Shown here one piece after another: positions 14,468 through 20,276 of a DNA stretch of 20,276 nt. The stretch spans positions 1 through 20,276 of the forward strand of contig JBKPDV010000272.1 in the NCBI GenBank assembly GCA_046728075.1. The letters run 5' to 3'. Numbering within the stretch: the first letter of the stretch is position 1; every line of letters begins with the position of its first letter. The stretch comes from JBKPDV01 sp046728075 (GTDB taxonomy: Bacteria; Acidobacteriota; Thermoanaerobaculia; UBA5066; Gp7-AA6). Position numbers and translations under genes: made by a program. Below the pieces are notes generated by a model. It did not search any database and was not told the origin of the DNA. It worked only from the letters and a program-made list of their open reading frames with translations.

Positions 14468-15445
14468 TTCCCGGAAAAGGGCGCTCACCAGTTTGTCCAG
14501 TCCTTTATGCGTCGCGGAAGAGATTTCGAAGAACGGTAGCCCGCGCCGGCCCGCGGATTCCCGGATCGACTCCAGGCGCGCGGGATCGGAGACGGCGTCC
14601 GCTTTCGACGCGACCAGCAGGCGAGGGCGGGAGGCGATCTCGGGGGAGAACGCCGCGAGCTCCCGCTCGAGAACCGCGATGTCCTGCTCCGCATCGCCGG
14701 AAGTCGAGGCATCCACGAGATGGCAAAGCAGGCGGCACCGCTCGACGTGCTTCAAGAAACGGATGCCCAGACCTGCGCCGCGATGCGCTCCCTCGATCAG
14801 GCCCGGGATGTCCGCCACGACCATCGTGGAGCCATCTTTGCTCGTGACGACTCCCAGATGCGGAATCAGAGTCGTGAACGGGTAGTCGGCGATCTTCGGG
14901 CGAGCGGCCGAGATCGCCGAAATCAGAGTGGACTTGCCGGCATTTGGAAAGCCGACGATCGCCACGTCGGCGAGGAGCTTCAAGTCGATCGCCAGACGCC
15001 GCGTCTGTCCGGGCAACCCTTTCTTGGCGAAGCGAGGGGCCTGCCGGATCGGCGTCGCGAAGTGCTGATTCCCCCACCCGCCGCGGCCGCCTTCGGCAAG
15101 AAGCATGCGCTCGCCCGGCCGCACGAGGTCGGCAATGCGCTCGCCCGTGTCGGCGTCGGTGACCACGGAACCCAGAGGAAGGCCCACGGTCACGTCCTGC
15201 CCGGACGCGCCATGCCGGTTGGAGCCCTGGCCGTGCTCTCCCCGACCGGCGCGGAACTCGGTTTGATGGCGAAGATGGTAGAGGGTGTTCTGGGAGGGAT
15301 CCGCGATCGCCCAGACGGATCCGCCGTTGCCGCCGTCGCCGCCGGAGGGGCCACCGCGGGGAACGAATTTCTCGCGCCGAAACGCGACGCAACCATGACC
15401 GCCGTCTCCGCCCTTGACGCGGATCTCGGCGCTATCGATGAACAT
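14399..15445 (-). CDS. obg: GTPase Obg/CgtA (50S assembly), C terminus encoded by a repeat
   Basis: Obg is an essential GTPase that acts in late 50S assembly and stress signalling. The 348 residues contain the glycine-rich Obg fold (1-158; GGDGGHGCVAFRREKF, GGPSGGDGGNGGSVW, EGGRGGWGN) and the G domain: P-loop GFPNAGKST (165-173), switch I TTLIPHLG (191-198) and DIPGLIEGAHRGAGLG from 212. G4 is SKAD (280-283) where NKxD is usual, and SSA (309-311) is G5. The G domain ends around residue 326. Residues 327-348 (SSKFNVPDSKSESGPTTLNFEP) are translated from heptad element R5 and have no counterpart in the family core. It follows rpmA by 87 bp, filled by element R6, and precedes nadD. Confidence 0.97.
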   Translation of the reverse strand: MFIDSAEIRVKGGDGGHGCVAFRREKFVPRGGPSGGDGGNGGSVWAIADPSQNTLYHLRHQTEFRAGRGEHGQGSNRHGASGQDVTVGLPLGSVVTDADTGERIADLVRPGERMLLAEGGRGGWGNQHFATPIRQAPRFAKKGLPGQTRRLAIDLKLLADVAIVGFPNAGKSTLISAISAARPKIADYPFTTLIPHLGVVTSKDGSTMVVADIPGLIEGAHRGAGLGIRFLKHVERCRLLCHLVDASTSGDAEQDIAVLERELAAFSPEIASRPRLLVASKADAVSDPARLESIRESAGRRGLPFFEISSATHKGLDKLVSALFRESSKFNVPDSKSESGPTTLNFEP

Positions 15446-15455
15446 GGTGAAGCTT

Positions 15456-15533
15456 CAGCTCTTAGCTTTCAGCTCTCAGCTGAAAGATAGAAGTCGCGGT
15501 CTGGCTGAAAGCTGACAGCTGAAAGCTGAGAGC
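15456..15533. repeat. Heptad inverted-repeat element R6 (word AGCTTTC)
   Basis: The left arm (15456-15486) is CAGCTCT, TAGCTTT, CAGCTCT, CAGCTGA, AAG. The loop is 16 nt (15487-15502). The right arm (15503-15533) is GGCTGAA, AGCTGAC, AGCTGAA, AGCTGAG, AGC. It fills the L27-obg gap; the rpmA TAG stop (15535-15533) is at the arm edge, and obg starts 10 bp beyond the other side. Confidence 0.92.
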
Positions 15534-15790
15534 TAGGAAACGGGCTCGATCGAGATGACGCGGCCGTCGCGACCGTGATCGTGATACCGCACGACGCCCG
15601 GCACCTTGGCGAAGAGGGTGTCGTCCTTGCCCCGGCCCACGTTTTCTCCGGGGAAGAATCGGGTGCCGCGCTGACGAACGAGAATCGATCCGCCTGTGAC
15701 CGTTTGGCCGGCGAAGCGCTTGACCCCGAGCCGCTGAGAATTGGAATCGCGGCCGTTGCGGGAAGAACCCTGACCTTTTTTGTGTGCCAT
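15533..15790 (-). CDS. rpmA: 50S ribosomal protein L27
   Basis: L27 reaches the peptidyl-transferase centre with its N-terminal tail. The 85-residue product has the standard opening MAHKKGQGSSRNGRDSNSQR, the GVKRFAGQTVTGGSILVRQRGT core and GRDDTLFA-like GKDDTLFAKVPGVV. There is no cleavable N-terminal extension of the Firmicutes type. It lies downstream of rplU, with two tandem hairpins (15800-15866) between them; the only sequence close to the ATG resembling a ribosome site is the weak TTAGGC. A GGAGG motif lies on the far side of the nearer hairpin and could be brought closer by folding. The stop touches element R6. Confidence 0.98.
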   Translation of the reverse strand: MAHKKGQGSSRNGRDSNSQRLGVKRFAGQTVTGGSILVRQRGTRFFPGENVGRGKDDTLFAKVPGVVRYHDHGRDGRVISIEPVS

Positions 15791-15799
15791 TGCCTAAGG

Positions 15800-15866
15800 T
15801 TTCAGGGGACCGCAAGGTCCCCTGCCTCCGTTTGAGTTTCAGGGGACCGCAAGGTCCCCTGCCTCC
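15800..15866. repeat. Two identical 30-bp hairpin repeats in tandem (37-bp period)
   Basis: Copies at 15800-15829 and 15837-15866 are identical over 30 bp and separated by 7 bp. Each contains CAGGGGACC and GGTCCCCTG as a perfect 9-bp stem around the loop GCAA (TTGC on the transcribed minus strand) and a GCCTCC tail, which reads GGAGGC in the mRNA. The second copy touches the rplU stop (15868-15866). They would form two strong hairpins in the L21-L27 mRNA. Confidence 0.95.
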
Positions 15867-16174
15867 TATAATCCTTCGATCGCGTCGATCCGCAGCTCGA
15901 CGAAGGTCTGACGGTGCCCCTTCGTCCGCCGGTATTGCTTGGTGCGCTTCTTCTTGAACACGAGGACCTTGCGGGAACGCCCCTCGCCCAGAACTGTCGC
16001 CTTGACCGAAACCCCTTTGGCGTCTCCGAAGGATTTCCCGTCGCCCGCCAGCACGATCTCCGACAGCGAAAGCTGCTGCCCCTTCTCGACCTTGCCGGAA
16101 GGCCTCTCCACCCGGATGACATCTCCCGGGGAAACCCTCACTTGTTTTCCGCCGGCGCGGAGGATGGCGAACAT
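15866..16174 (-). CDS. rplU: 50S ribosomal protein L21
   Basis: L21 binds 23S rRNA in the large subunit. The 102 residues show the full family pattern: MFAILRAGGKQVRVSPGDVIRVE, a VLAGDG loop, VLGEGRSRKVLVFKKKRTKQYRRTKGHRQTFVELRI. The ATG at 16174 has GGAGG (16183-16179) four bases upstream. A good sigma-70 promoter sits just ahead (16201-16228), so this is the likely first gene of an rplU-rpmA-obg-nadD-rsfS operon. Confidence 0.98.
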   Translation of the reverse strand: MFAILRAGGKQVRVSPGDVIRVERPSGKVEKGQQLSLSEIVLAGDGKSFGDAKGVSVKATVLGEGRSRKVLVFKKKRTKQYRRTKGHRQTFVELRIDAIEGL

Positions 16175-16200
16175 CGGACCTCCAAGAAACAGAACGGCGA

Positions 16201-16228
16201 ATCATAGCCGTTTAAGGCGATAAGTCAA
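16201..16228 (-). promoter_or_regulatory. Sigma-70-type promoter for the rplU operon
   Basis: On the minus strand, TTGACT (16228-16223) is followed after 16 bp by TATGAT (16206-16201). Both boxes are one or two bases from consensus, in an otherwise GC-rich setting. Transcription would start around 16194, leaving a leader of about 20 nt before the L21 start, too short for a ribosomal-protein autoregulatory structure. Confidence 0.7.
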
Positions 16229-16249
16229 GCCGTTCCCGCTTAGGACCAA

Positions 16250-16404
16250 ACGCAACGAGAACGCCGAGAACGCAACGGGAACGGGTGAAGTGAAGGACGA
16301 AGTGTGAACTCGGGCGCCGTGCCTCCGGCCGAGTCGTTCTTCACTTCTCGGCGTTCACACTTTACTTCTCGGCGTTCATGCGATCACGGCGTTCACGCTG
16401 CGCT
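16250..16404. repeat. Diverged long inverted-repeat element R9
   Basis: Right-side words with a 21-bp period (TTCTCGGCGTT at 16345-16355 and 16366-16376, a decayed third copy after) pair with AACGCCGAGAA at 16260-16270. AAGTGTGAAC pairs with GTTCACACTT, and GAAGTGAAG with CTTCACTTC around a GC-rich centre (about 16310-16330). It starts 9 bp after the soluble TPM stop and lies upstream of the rplU promoter. The period of 21 is three times seven, so it may be an old or enlarged member of the heptad family. Confidence 0.7.
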
Positions 16405-16412
16405 GCCCCGCG

Positions 16413-16841
16413 TTAATCTTCGGTGACCTCGTCCGGAAGCTCGTTGGTGTCGGCGGCTTCTCGTGGGAAATGCTCGGCCAGGACACGGCCGACCTTCTGG
16501 ACTCCGCGGAGGATCCCGTCGGTGAATGCCCCCCGCCGGAAGTCGGCTTCCATCTCTCCCGCCGTCTCCTTCCAGAAGTCCTCCCCGCATTTCTCATGGA
16601 CCCCCGTGTCTCCCAGGATCTGAAACTGGCGCAGGTTGGGCGCGATGTAGAACAGCACCCCGTTGCGGTGCCGCGTCCGGGTCATCCCGAGCTTCTCGAA
16701 ACGGCGCCGCGCGCGCGCCTCGAGATCTGTGGGCCTCCGGCGGGTGACGTGGACCCGGATCTGACCGGAAGTGGCCTTCTCACTTTCGCCGATCGCGGCG
16801 ACGATCCGATCATGGTCGAGCTGCGAGAGAAACTGCTTCAT
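16413..16841 (-). CDS. Soluble TPM-domain protein
   Basis: A 142-residue protein with one TPM (TLP18.3/Psb32/MOLO-1) domain and no signal peptide or membrane helix. Family-like features are ATSGQIRVHVTRR near 24-35, a RFEKLGMTRTRHRNGVLFYIAPNLRQFQILGDTGVHEK core and a final helical part FTDGILRGVQKVGRVLAEHFP. The precise biochemical function of such proteins is not established. It begins 3 bp after the stop of the membrane TPM protein, so the two are cotranscribed. Its location without export signal implies cytoplasmic action, or association with the membrane via its partner. Confidence 0.85.
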   Translation of the reverse strand: MKQFLSQLDHDRIVAAIGESEKATSGQIRVHVTRRRPTDLEARARRRFEKLGMTRTRHRNGVLFYIAPNLRQFQILGDTGVHEKCGEDFWKETAGEMEADFRRGAFTDGILRGVQKVGRVLAEHFPREAADTNELPDEVTED

Positions 16842-16844
16842 CCT

Positions 16845-17645
16845 CTACCAGCTCCCGGAGGAGCCTCCTCCGCCGAAGGATCCGCCGCCTCCCGAAAAAC
16901 CGCCTCCGCCTCCTCCGCCGCCGCCGCCCCAGCCGCCTCCTCCTCCCCAGCCGCCGCCGGTCCAGAAGCCGCCACCCCCATACGTGCGCCAGCTGTGACG
17001 CCCCAGCCGCGACAACATGGGAAGGATCACAAAGAAGAGAAAAAAGAGGCCGGGCACCAGGCAACCGGAGAAGGAAGGGCCCGAACGGCGCCGGCCCTGC
17101 CGGCGTTGGGCAACGGTGCTTCCGGTCCCCTTGTACTCTCCCTTCGTCGCCGCAATGATCGCGTCTGTGCCCGCCTCGATCCCACCCGCGTAGTCGCCCT
17201 GACGAAAGCGGGGAAGAATCTCGTCTTCTTGAATCCGGTGAGCGGTGGCGTCCGGCACCACACCCTCGAGGCCGTAACCGACCTCGATGCGCATCTTGCG
17301 GTCGCCCGGAAAGACGAAGAAGACGATTCCATTGTTCTTGCCCGCCTGTCCCGCGGCCCACTTGCGCGCCGCCTGCACCGTGAACTCTTCCAGTGTGAAG
17401 TTTTCCGGGACGCTCCGGTCGATCCAGACGATCAGCTGGTTGGAAGTGTCCTGTTCGTATTTCTCGAGCCTGGCGTTCAACTGCTCGGCCCGGTCCACCG
17501 GCAGCACGCCGGCCCGGTCCGTGACGTAGCGGGTCGGTTTCGGAGGAAGAAGATCCTCCTTCCCCGCCGCCCGAAGTGCGACCGCTGCAAAAAGGAACGC
17601 GAGGAAGAGTGGAAACGCGCTCCGTCGAGAGCGCCCCGCTCTCAT
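16845..17645 (-). CDS. Exported TPM-domain membrane protein with Gly-rich tail (YgcG-like)
   Basis: A 266-residue protein from the ATG at 17645, where a signal peptide begins (RRSAFPLFLAFLFAAVALRAAG, about 8-28). The frame upstream to 17717 runs through the heptad repeat and is rejected. The TPM domain spans about 38-165 (YVTDRAGVLPVDRAEQLNARL, NNGIVFFVFPGDRKMRIEVGYGLEGVVPD). A membrane helix (194-211, CLVPGLFFLFFVILPML) leads to a tail of about 45 residues made almost only of Gly, Ser and Trp. This architecture is that of YgcG-type proteins, often found next to lemA, as here. The gap to lemA is 34 bp and is entirely repeat R8. Confidence 0.9.
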   Translation of the reverse strand: MRAGRSRRSAFPLFLAFLFAAVALRAAGKEDLLPPKPTRYVTDRAGVLPVDRAEQLNARLEKYEQDTSNQLIVWIDRSVPENFTLEEFTVQAARKWAAGQAGKNNGIVFFVFPGDRKMRIEVGYGLEGVVPDATAHRIQEDEILPRFRQGDYAGGIEAGTDAIIAATKGEYKGTGSTVAQRRQGRRRSGPSFSGCLVPGLFFLFFVILPMLSRLGRHSWRTYGGGGFWTGGGWGGGGGWGGGGGGGGGGFSGGGGSFGGGGSSGSW

Positions 17646-17679
17646 CGAGTCCCGAGTCCCGAGTCCCGAGTCCCGGCTC
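17646..17679. repeat. Single-arm heptad repeat R8 (four copies of GAGTCCC)
   Basis: Four perfect GAGTCCC units (17647-17674) and a decayed fifth (GGCTCTC) fill the whole gap between the lemA stop and the TPM start. No complementary arm is present. On the mRNA the unit reads GGGACTC and ends 1 base before the ATG, so it may also serve as the ribosome site. Confidence 0.9.
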
Positions 17680-18318
17680 TCACTTCGCCGGCGCCGGCGC
17701 CGCGGGAGTCGTGCCAAAGTTGAACTGCACGGTCGGCGCCTTTTCCGAGCCGGGCGTCGCCTTGAAGTACGCCTTCTCTTTGAACCCGAACAGGTTCGCC
17801 ATCAGGTTCGTCGGAAAACGGAGGCGCCTCGTGTTGTAGTCCTGCGCCGCCTTGTTGTAATCCATTCTCGCGACCGCGATCCGGTTCTCGGTTCCTTCGA
17901 GCTGAGCCTGCAGGTCGCGGAAGTTCTGGTTCGCCTTCAACTCGGGATACTTCTCGGCAACGACGAGCAGCCTCTGGAGGGCAGCGCCGAGCTGGTTCTG
18001 CGCCGCCTCGAACTGCGCCAGCGCCTGCGGATCGGTCGGCGCTTTCCCCTGGGTGACCGTCGCTCGGCCCACCGAGGCCCGCGCGTTGGTCACCGCCTCG
18101 AGCGTCGACTTTTCAAACTGCGCCGCCCCCTGCACGGTGGCGACGAGATTCGGTACGAGGTCGGCGCGCCGCTGATACTGGTTTTCCACCTGCGACCACT
18201 GCTTGTCTGTTTCCTGGCCGAGCGTGACGAGCGAGTTGTAAGTTCCCGCCATCGAGATCCCGACGATGAGAACCAAGACAACGACGAGAGCGAGACACCC
18301 CAGGCCGATCTTACCCAT
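17680..18318 (-). CDS. lemA: LemA family protein
   Basis: A 212-residue membrane-anchored protein with an N-terminal helix (about 5-25) followed by a long helical domain. The LemA signature is present: YNSLVTLGQETDKQWSQVENQYQRRADLVPNLVATV, KYPELKANQNFRDLQAQLEGTENRIAVARMDYN and YNTRRLRFPTNLMANLFGFKEKAYF. The tail is Pro/Ala-rich. Molecular function is not settled. AGGAGG (18332-18327) lies 8 bases before the ATG. It heads the lemA-TPM-TPM cluster. Confidence 0.96.
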   Translation of the reverse strand: MGKIGLGCLALVVVLVLIVGISMAGTYNSLVTLGQETDKQWSQVENQYQRRADLVPNLVATVQGAAQFEKSTLEAVTNARASVGRATVTQGKAPTDPQALAQFEAAQNQLGAALQRLLVVAEKYPELKANQNFRDLQAQLEGTENRIAVARMDYNKAAQDYNTRRLRFPTNLMANLFGFKEKAYFKATPGSEKAPTVQFNFGTTPAAPAPAK

Positions 18319-18357
18319 CCGTTTTTCCTCCTCTTTCTCCGTCCGTCCGAGGCGGGG

Positions 18358-18384
18358 ATTCTACTTCGAAGGGAGCAGGATCAA
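18358..18384 (-). promoter_or_regulatory. Possible promoter of the lemA cluster
   Basis: On the minus strand TTGATC (18384-18379) and TAGAAT (18363-18358) are separated by 15 bp, shorter than the ideal 17. The -35 overlaps the sixA stop. It would give a leader of about 30 nt carrying the lemA ribosome site. Confidence 0.3.
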
Positions 18385-18878
18385 CCGCGGCTGCGGGCAA
18401 TCTGCTCCAGGACGGGCGCCGGCAGCAGCGCCCGCAGCAGGCCGCGGCCCCGGCCCGCAAGCTCGACCCGGGCGATGGAGGCCTTCTTCAATGGGATTTC
18501 GAGACCTCGGCCGCCCGCGAGAAGGTGGCCGAGCAAGATGCCGAGATGAGGTTGATGCCCGACCAGCAGGATCCCATCCTGCTTCTCTTGCGCCGCAACT
18601 TCCGCCAGGATCTCCTCCGGATCGCGGTCCGGCTCGAGAGCCGCCGACTCGCGGAAGCTCTTCTCGAGCCCGAGGGCCTCGACGACGGGCTCGGCCGTCT
18701 GCCGCGCCCGGCGGTAGGGAGAGGTGATCACCAGATCGATCCCCGGATCGAGCACCGCCAGGCCCCGGGCGACCGCCCTGGCTCGCTTGGCCCCATCAGC
18801 CGTCAGCTCGCGATCCGGGTCGCGGCCCGACGCCGCCCGATCCTCGGCGGCCGCGTGACGCAGGAGCCAGAGTTCCAT
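18381..18878 (-). CDS. sixA: Phosphohistidine phosphatase SixA-like
   Basis: A 165-residue histidine phosphatase. The phospho-acceptor motif LLRHAAAE gives R7 and H8; R57 in TSPYRRARQTAE and H108 in VGHQPHL complete the active-site set. The short length and the HQPHLG ending of the core are typical of SixA, which removes phosphate from histidines of phosphotransfer proteins. Other small histidine phosphatases cannot be excluded. It is divergent from the kinase gene and followed by lemA after 62 bp. Confidence 0.9.
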   Translation of the reverse strand: MELWLLRHAAAEDRAASGRDPDRELTADGAKRARAVARGLAVLDPGIDLVITSPYRRARQTAEPVVEALGLEKSFRESAALEPDRDPEEILAEVAAQEKQDGILLVGHQPHLGILLGHLLAGGRGLEIPLKKASIARVELAGRGRGLLRALLPAPVLEQIARSRG

Positions 18879-18930
18879 CGTGGCGGTGAGTCTATCCTCG
18901 CTGAAGCAAAGGTTCTTCGCTTCGAGAAAA

Positions 18931-19012
18931 GGACGGGGGGACGGGGAGACTGGGGGACGGGGAGAAGGCCGATTCGAGTCCCCCCGTCTCCCCGTCTCCC
19001 TGTCTCCCCGTC
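18931..19012. repeat. Octad inverted-repeat element R7 (word GGACGGGG)
   Basis: The left arm is GGACGGGG, GGACGGGG, AGACTGGG, GGACGGGG (18931-18962) plus AG. The loop is about 16 nt (18965-18980). The right arm (18981-19012) has CCCCGTCT, CCCCGTCT, CCCTGTCT, CCCCGTC. It has the same geometry as the heptad elements but an 8-nt word. It sits in the divergent gap between sixA and the kinase, and an in-frame ATG (19013) follows its last base. Confidence 0.93.
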
Positions 19013-19030
19013 ATGTATTCTCCCGGCACC

Positions 19031-20068
19031 ATGCCCCTTCAGCCAGGCGAGCAGCTCGGACCCTACGAAATCGTCGCGCCTCTCGGGCGCGGCGGGATGG
19101 GCGAAGTGTACCGGGCTCGGGATACGCGGTTGCGCCGCGAGGTCGCCGTGAAGCTGCTGCCCGACACCGCGGCCAACGATGAGGACAGCCTGGATCGATT
19201 CCACCGGGAGACGCATGTCGTCGCGGCGCTCAATCATCCCAACATCGTCGCCATGTACGACAGCGGCGAACATCGCGGATCACCCTACGCGGTCACCGAG
19301 CTGCTCGAGGGAGAGACGCTCGCCGAGCGGCTGCGGACGGGGCCGCTGGCGGCCAAGCGCGCGGCGGAGATCGCCTCCCAAATTGCCGACGCTCTCGCGG
19401 CGGCGCACGCCAAAGGCGTGATCCACCGCGACGTGAAACCGGAGAACGTCTTCCTGACCCGCGACGGGCGGGCGAAGATCCTGGACTTCGGGATCGCGCG
19501 TATGGAGAACCCGGCCGTCCGGACCGGCGCCCTGGCGAATCTCCGGGCTCGCGGCTCCTCGAGCGCGTCGATCCTCATCGGGACGGCGGGATACGTCTCG
19601 CCCGAGCAGGTGCGGGGCAGCCGTGCGGACTCCCGCAGCGACATCTTCGCCCTGGGCGCGGTCTTCTACGAAATGCTGACGGGAAGGCGCGCATTCGCTC
19701 GATCGACGGACATCGACACTCTTTCCGCCGTCCTCTCCGACCATCCGGAGAAATATCCCGAGACGGAAAAGATCCCGGCCGGGCTGCGGCCCTTCGTCTT
19801 CCGCTGTCTTCAGAAGGACCCCGCCGACCGGTACCAGTCGGCGCGCGACCTGCTGCTCGACTTGCGGGCCTTTCAGGCGGAAGAAATCCGCGAATCGGCG
19901 GGCCGAGTCAAGTTTCGCAGCGTTCCCCCGTGGCAGCAGCGACGCACGCGCACGATGGTGCGCGCGGCTGCCGGAGTCGTTCTCCTGCTCCTCGGAATCT
20001 ACGTGGGGGCCTGCTGGGAGCGCGGGCGGCATCTGACGCGGTCGACGGCTTCGACTCTTGGCCGATAA
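19031..20068 (+). CDS. Hanks-type Ser/Thr protein kinase, short, single membrane helix
   Basis: A 345-residue kinase from the ATG at 19031; ATG 19013 is in frame but directly abuts repeat R7, and MPLQPGEQLGPYEIV is the usual opening of this family. Subdomains are complete: glycine loop GRGGMGEV (19-26), K41 in VAVK, E60, catalytic HRDVKPEN (132-139), DFG (152-154), activation segment with GTAGYVSPEQ (184-193) and DIFALGAVFYEMLTGRRAF. An active kinase is expected. A helix (about 311-328) follows the basic stretch WQQRRTRTMVRAA, leaving only about 17 residues outside. Related kinases in Acidobacteria often carry a large extracellular sensor or beta-propeller there; none is found here or after the stop. 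Confidence 0.95.
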   Translation: MPLQPGEQLGPYEIVAPLGRGGMGEVYRARDTRLRREVAVKLLPDTAANDEDSLDRFHRETHVVAALNHPNIVAMYDSGEHRGSPYAVTELLEGETLAERLRTGPLAAKRAAEIASQIADALAAAHAKGVIHRDVKPENVFLTRDGRAKILDFGIARMENPAVRTGALANLRARGSSSASILIGTAGYVSPEQVRGSRADSRSDIFALGAVFYEMLTGRRAFARSTDIDTLSAVLSDHPEKYPETEKIPAGLRPFVFRCLQKDPADRYQSARDLLLDLRAFQAEEIRESAGRVKFRSVPPWQQRRTRTMVRAAAGVVLLLLGIYVGACWERGRHLTRSTASTLGR

Positions 20069-20276
20069 CTGTCTCCTCGAGACAATATAAAAATTGTAAT
20101 CTCAGGTGTGCCGGTTCCGGCCGGGTTCGCGCCGTCAAGCCGAGGCTACGGAAGAATCGAGACCGGCGCCGGTCGTCGGCAGGCTGACCCTGCTGGCCTT
20201 CGGCTCCGGGATCGGGCTCGTGCAGCAGAAATCCTTGCAGGCATCGTAGAGCGTTCGGCGTTGGACGGGTTGGTAA
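20069..20276. other. Right edge: small stem and an unresolved open frame
   Basis: Just after the kinase stop, GTCTC/GAGAC (20071-20083) and ACAAT/ATTGT (20082-20096) form two small stems, with an AT-rich stretch but no clear T-run. Beyond 20135 a minus-strand frame (stop 20137-20135) is open to the window edge and would give a 46-residue C terminus, Cys-rich at its left (CKDFCCTSP). It has GC-rich third positions but no recognisable domain, so it is left uncalled. Confidence 0.25.

Noticed and set aside
80..19012. CRISPR arrays
   Set aside because: The repeats are 7-8 nt words without spacers, arranged as inverted arms; there are no cas genes.

Overview
The window is a high-GC, gene-dense bacterial chromosome segment with no rRNA, tRNA, CRISPR or phage genes. 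The Hanks-type kinase, the very large CPBP membrane protease, the short Fis-type sigma-54 activator and the general codon style suggest an uncultured Acidobacteriota-like lineage. This is inference from gene style only; no marker here fixes the taxonomy.

Layout. On the + strand at left is a tight cluster: rsmI (189-1067), an ABC ATPase (1064-2059) and two ABC-2 permeases (2056-2868 and 2984-3787), probably a heterodimeric exporter. A 384-bp GC-rich, structured gene-free stretch (3788-4171) separates it from a long run of minus-strand genes. Read in their direction of transcription these are: sixA, lemA, a TPM-domain membrane protein, a soluble TPM protein, then a housekeeping block rplU (L21), rpmA (L27), obg, nadD, rsfS; then a sigma-54 activator, a DksA/TraR zinc-finger protein, holA, an SDR/FabG-like reductase, a duplicated CPBP membrane protease and an M20 peptidase. 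A divergent Ser/Thr kinase (19031-20068) closes the window.

Genes working together. RsmI, L21, L27, Obg and RsfS all act on ribosome modification, assembly or silencing. NadD and HolA are essential NAD and replication functions. CPBP protease and M20 peptidase share a 4-bp overlap and are probably co-translated. LemA and the TPM proteins form a cell-envelope cluster.

Most striking signal. Almost every longer intergenic spacer is filled by the same architecture built from unrelated sequences: about four tandem copies of a 7-nt (once 8-nt) word, a 12-17 nt loop, then about four copies of the reverse-complement word. Arms are typically 31 nt. Seven full elements, one half element and one diverged element occur in 20 kb. 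Most abut or overlap the stop codon of the upstream gene; one supplies the last 22 codons of obg. They resemble in style the heptanucleotide STRR repeats of heterocystous cyanobacteria, but the fixed geometry with changing words is unusual. Other structural signals are a 242-bp MITE-like element (13118-13359), a perfect 30-bp tandem hairpin pair between L21 and L27, and internal duplication of the CPBP protease with an apparently inactive second half.
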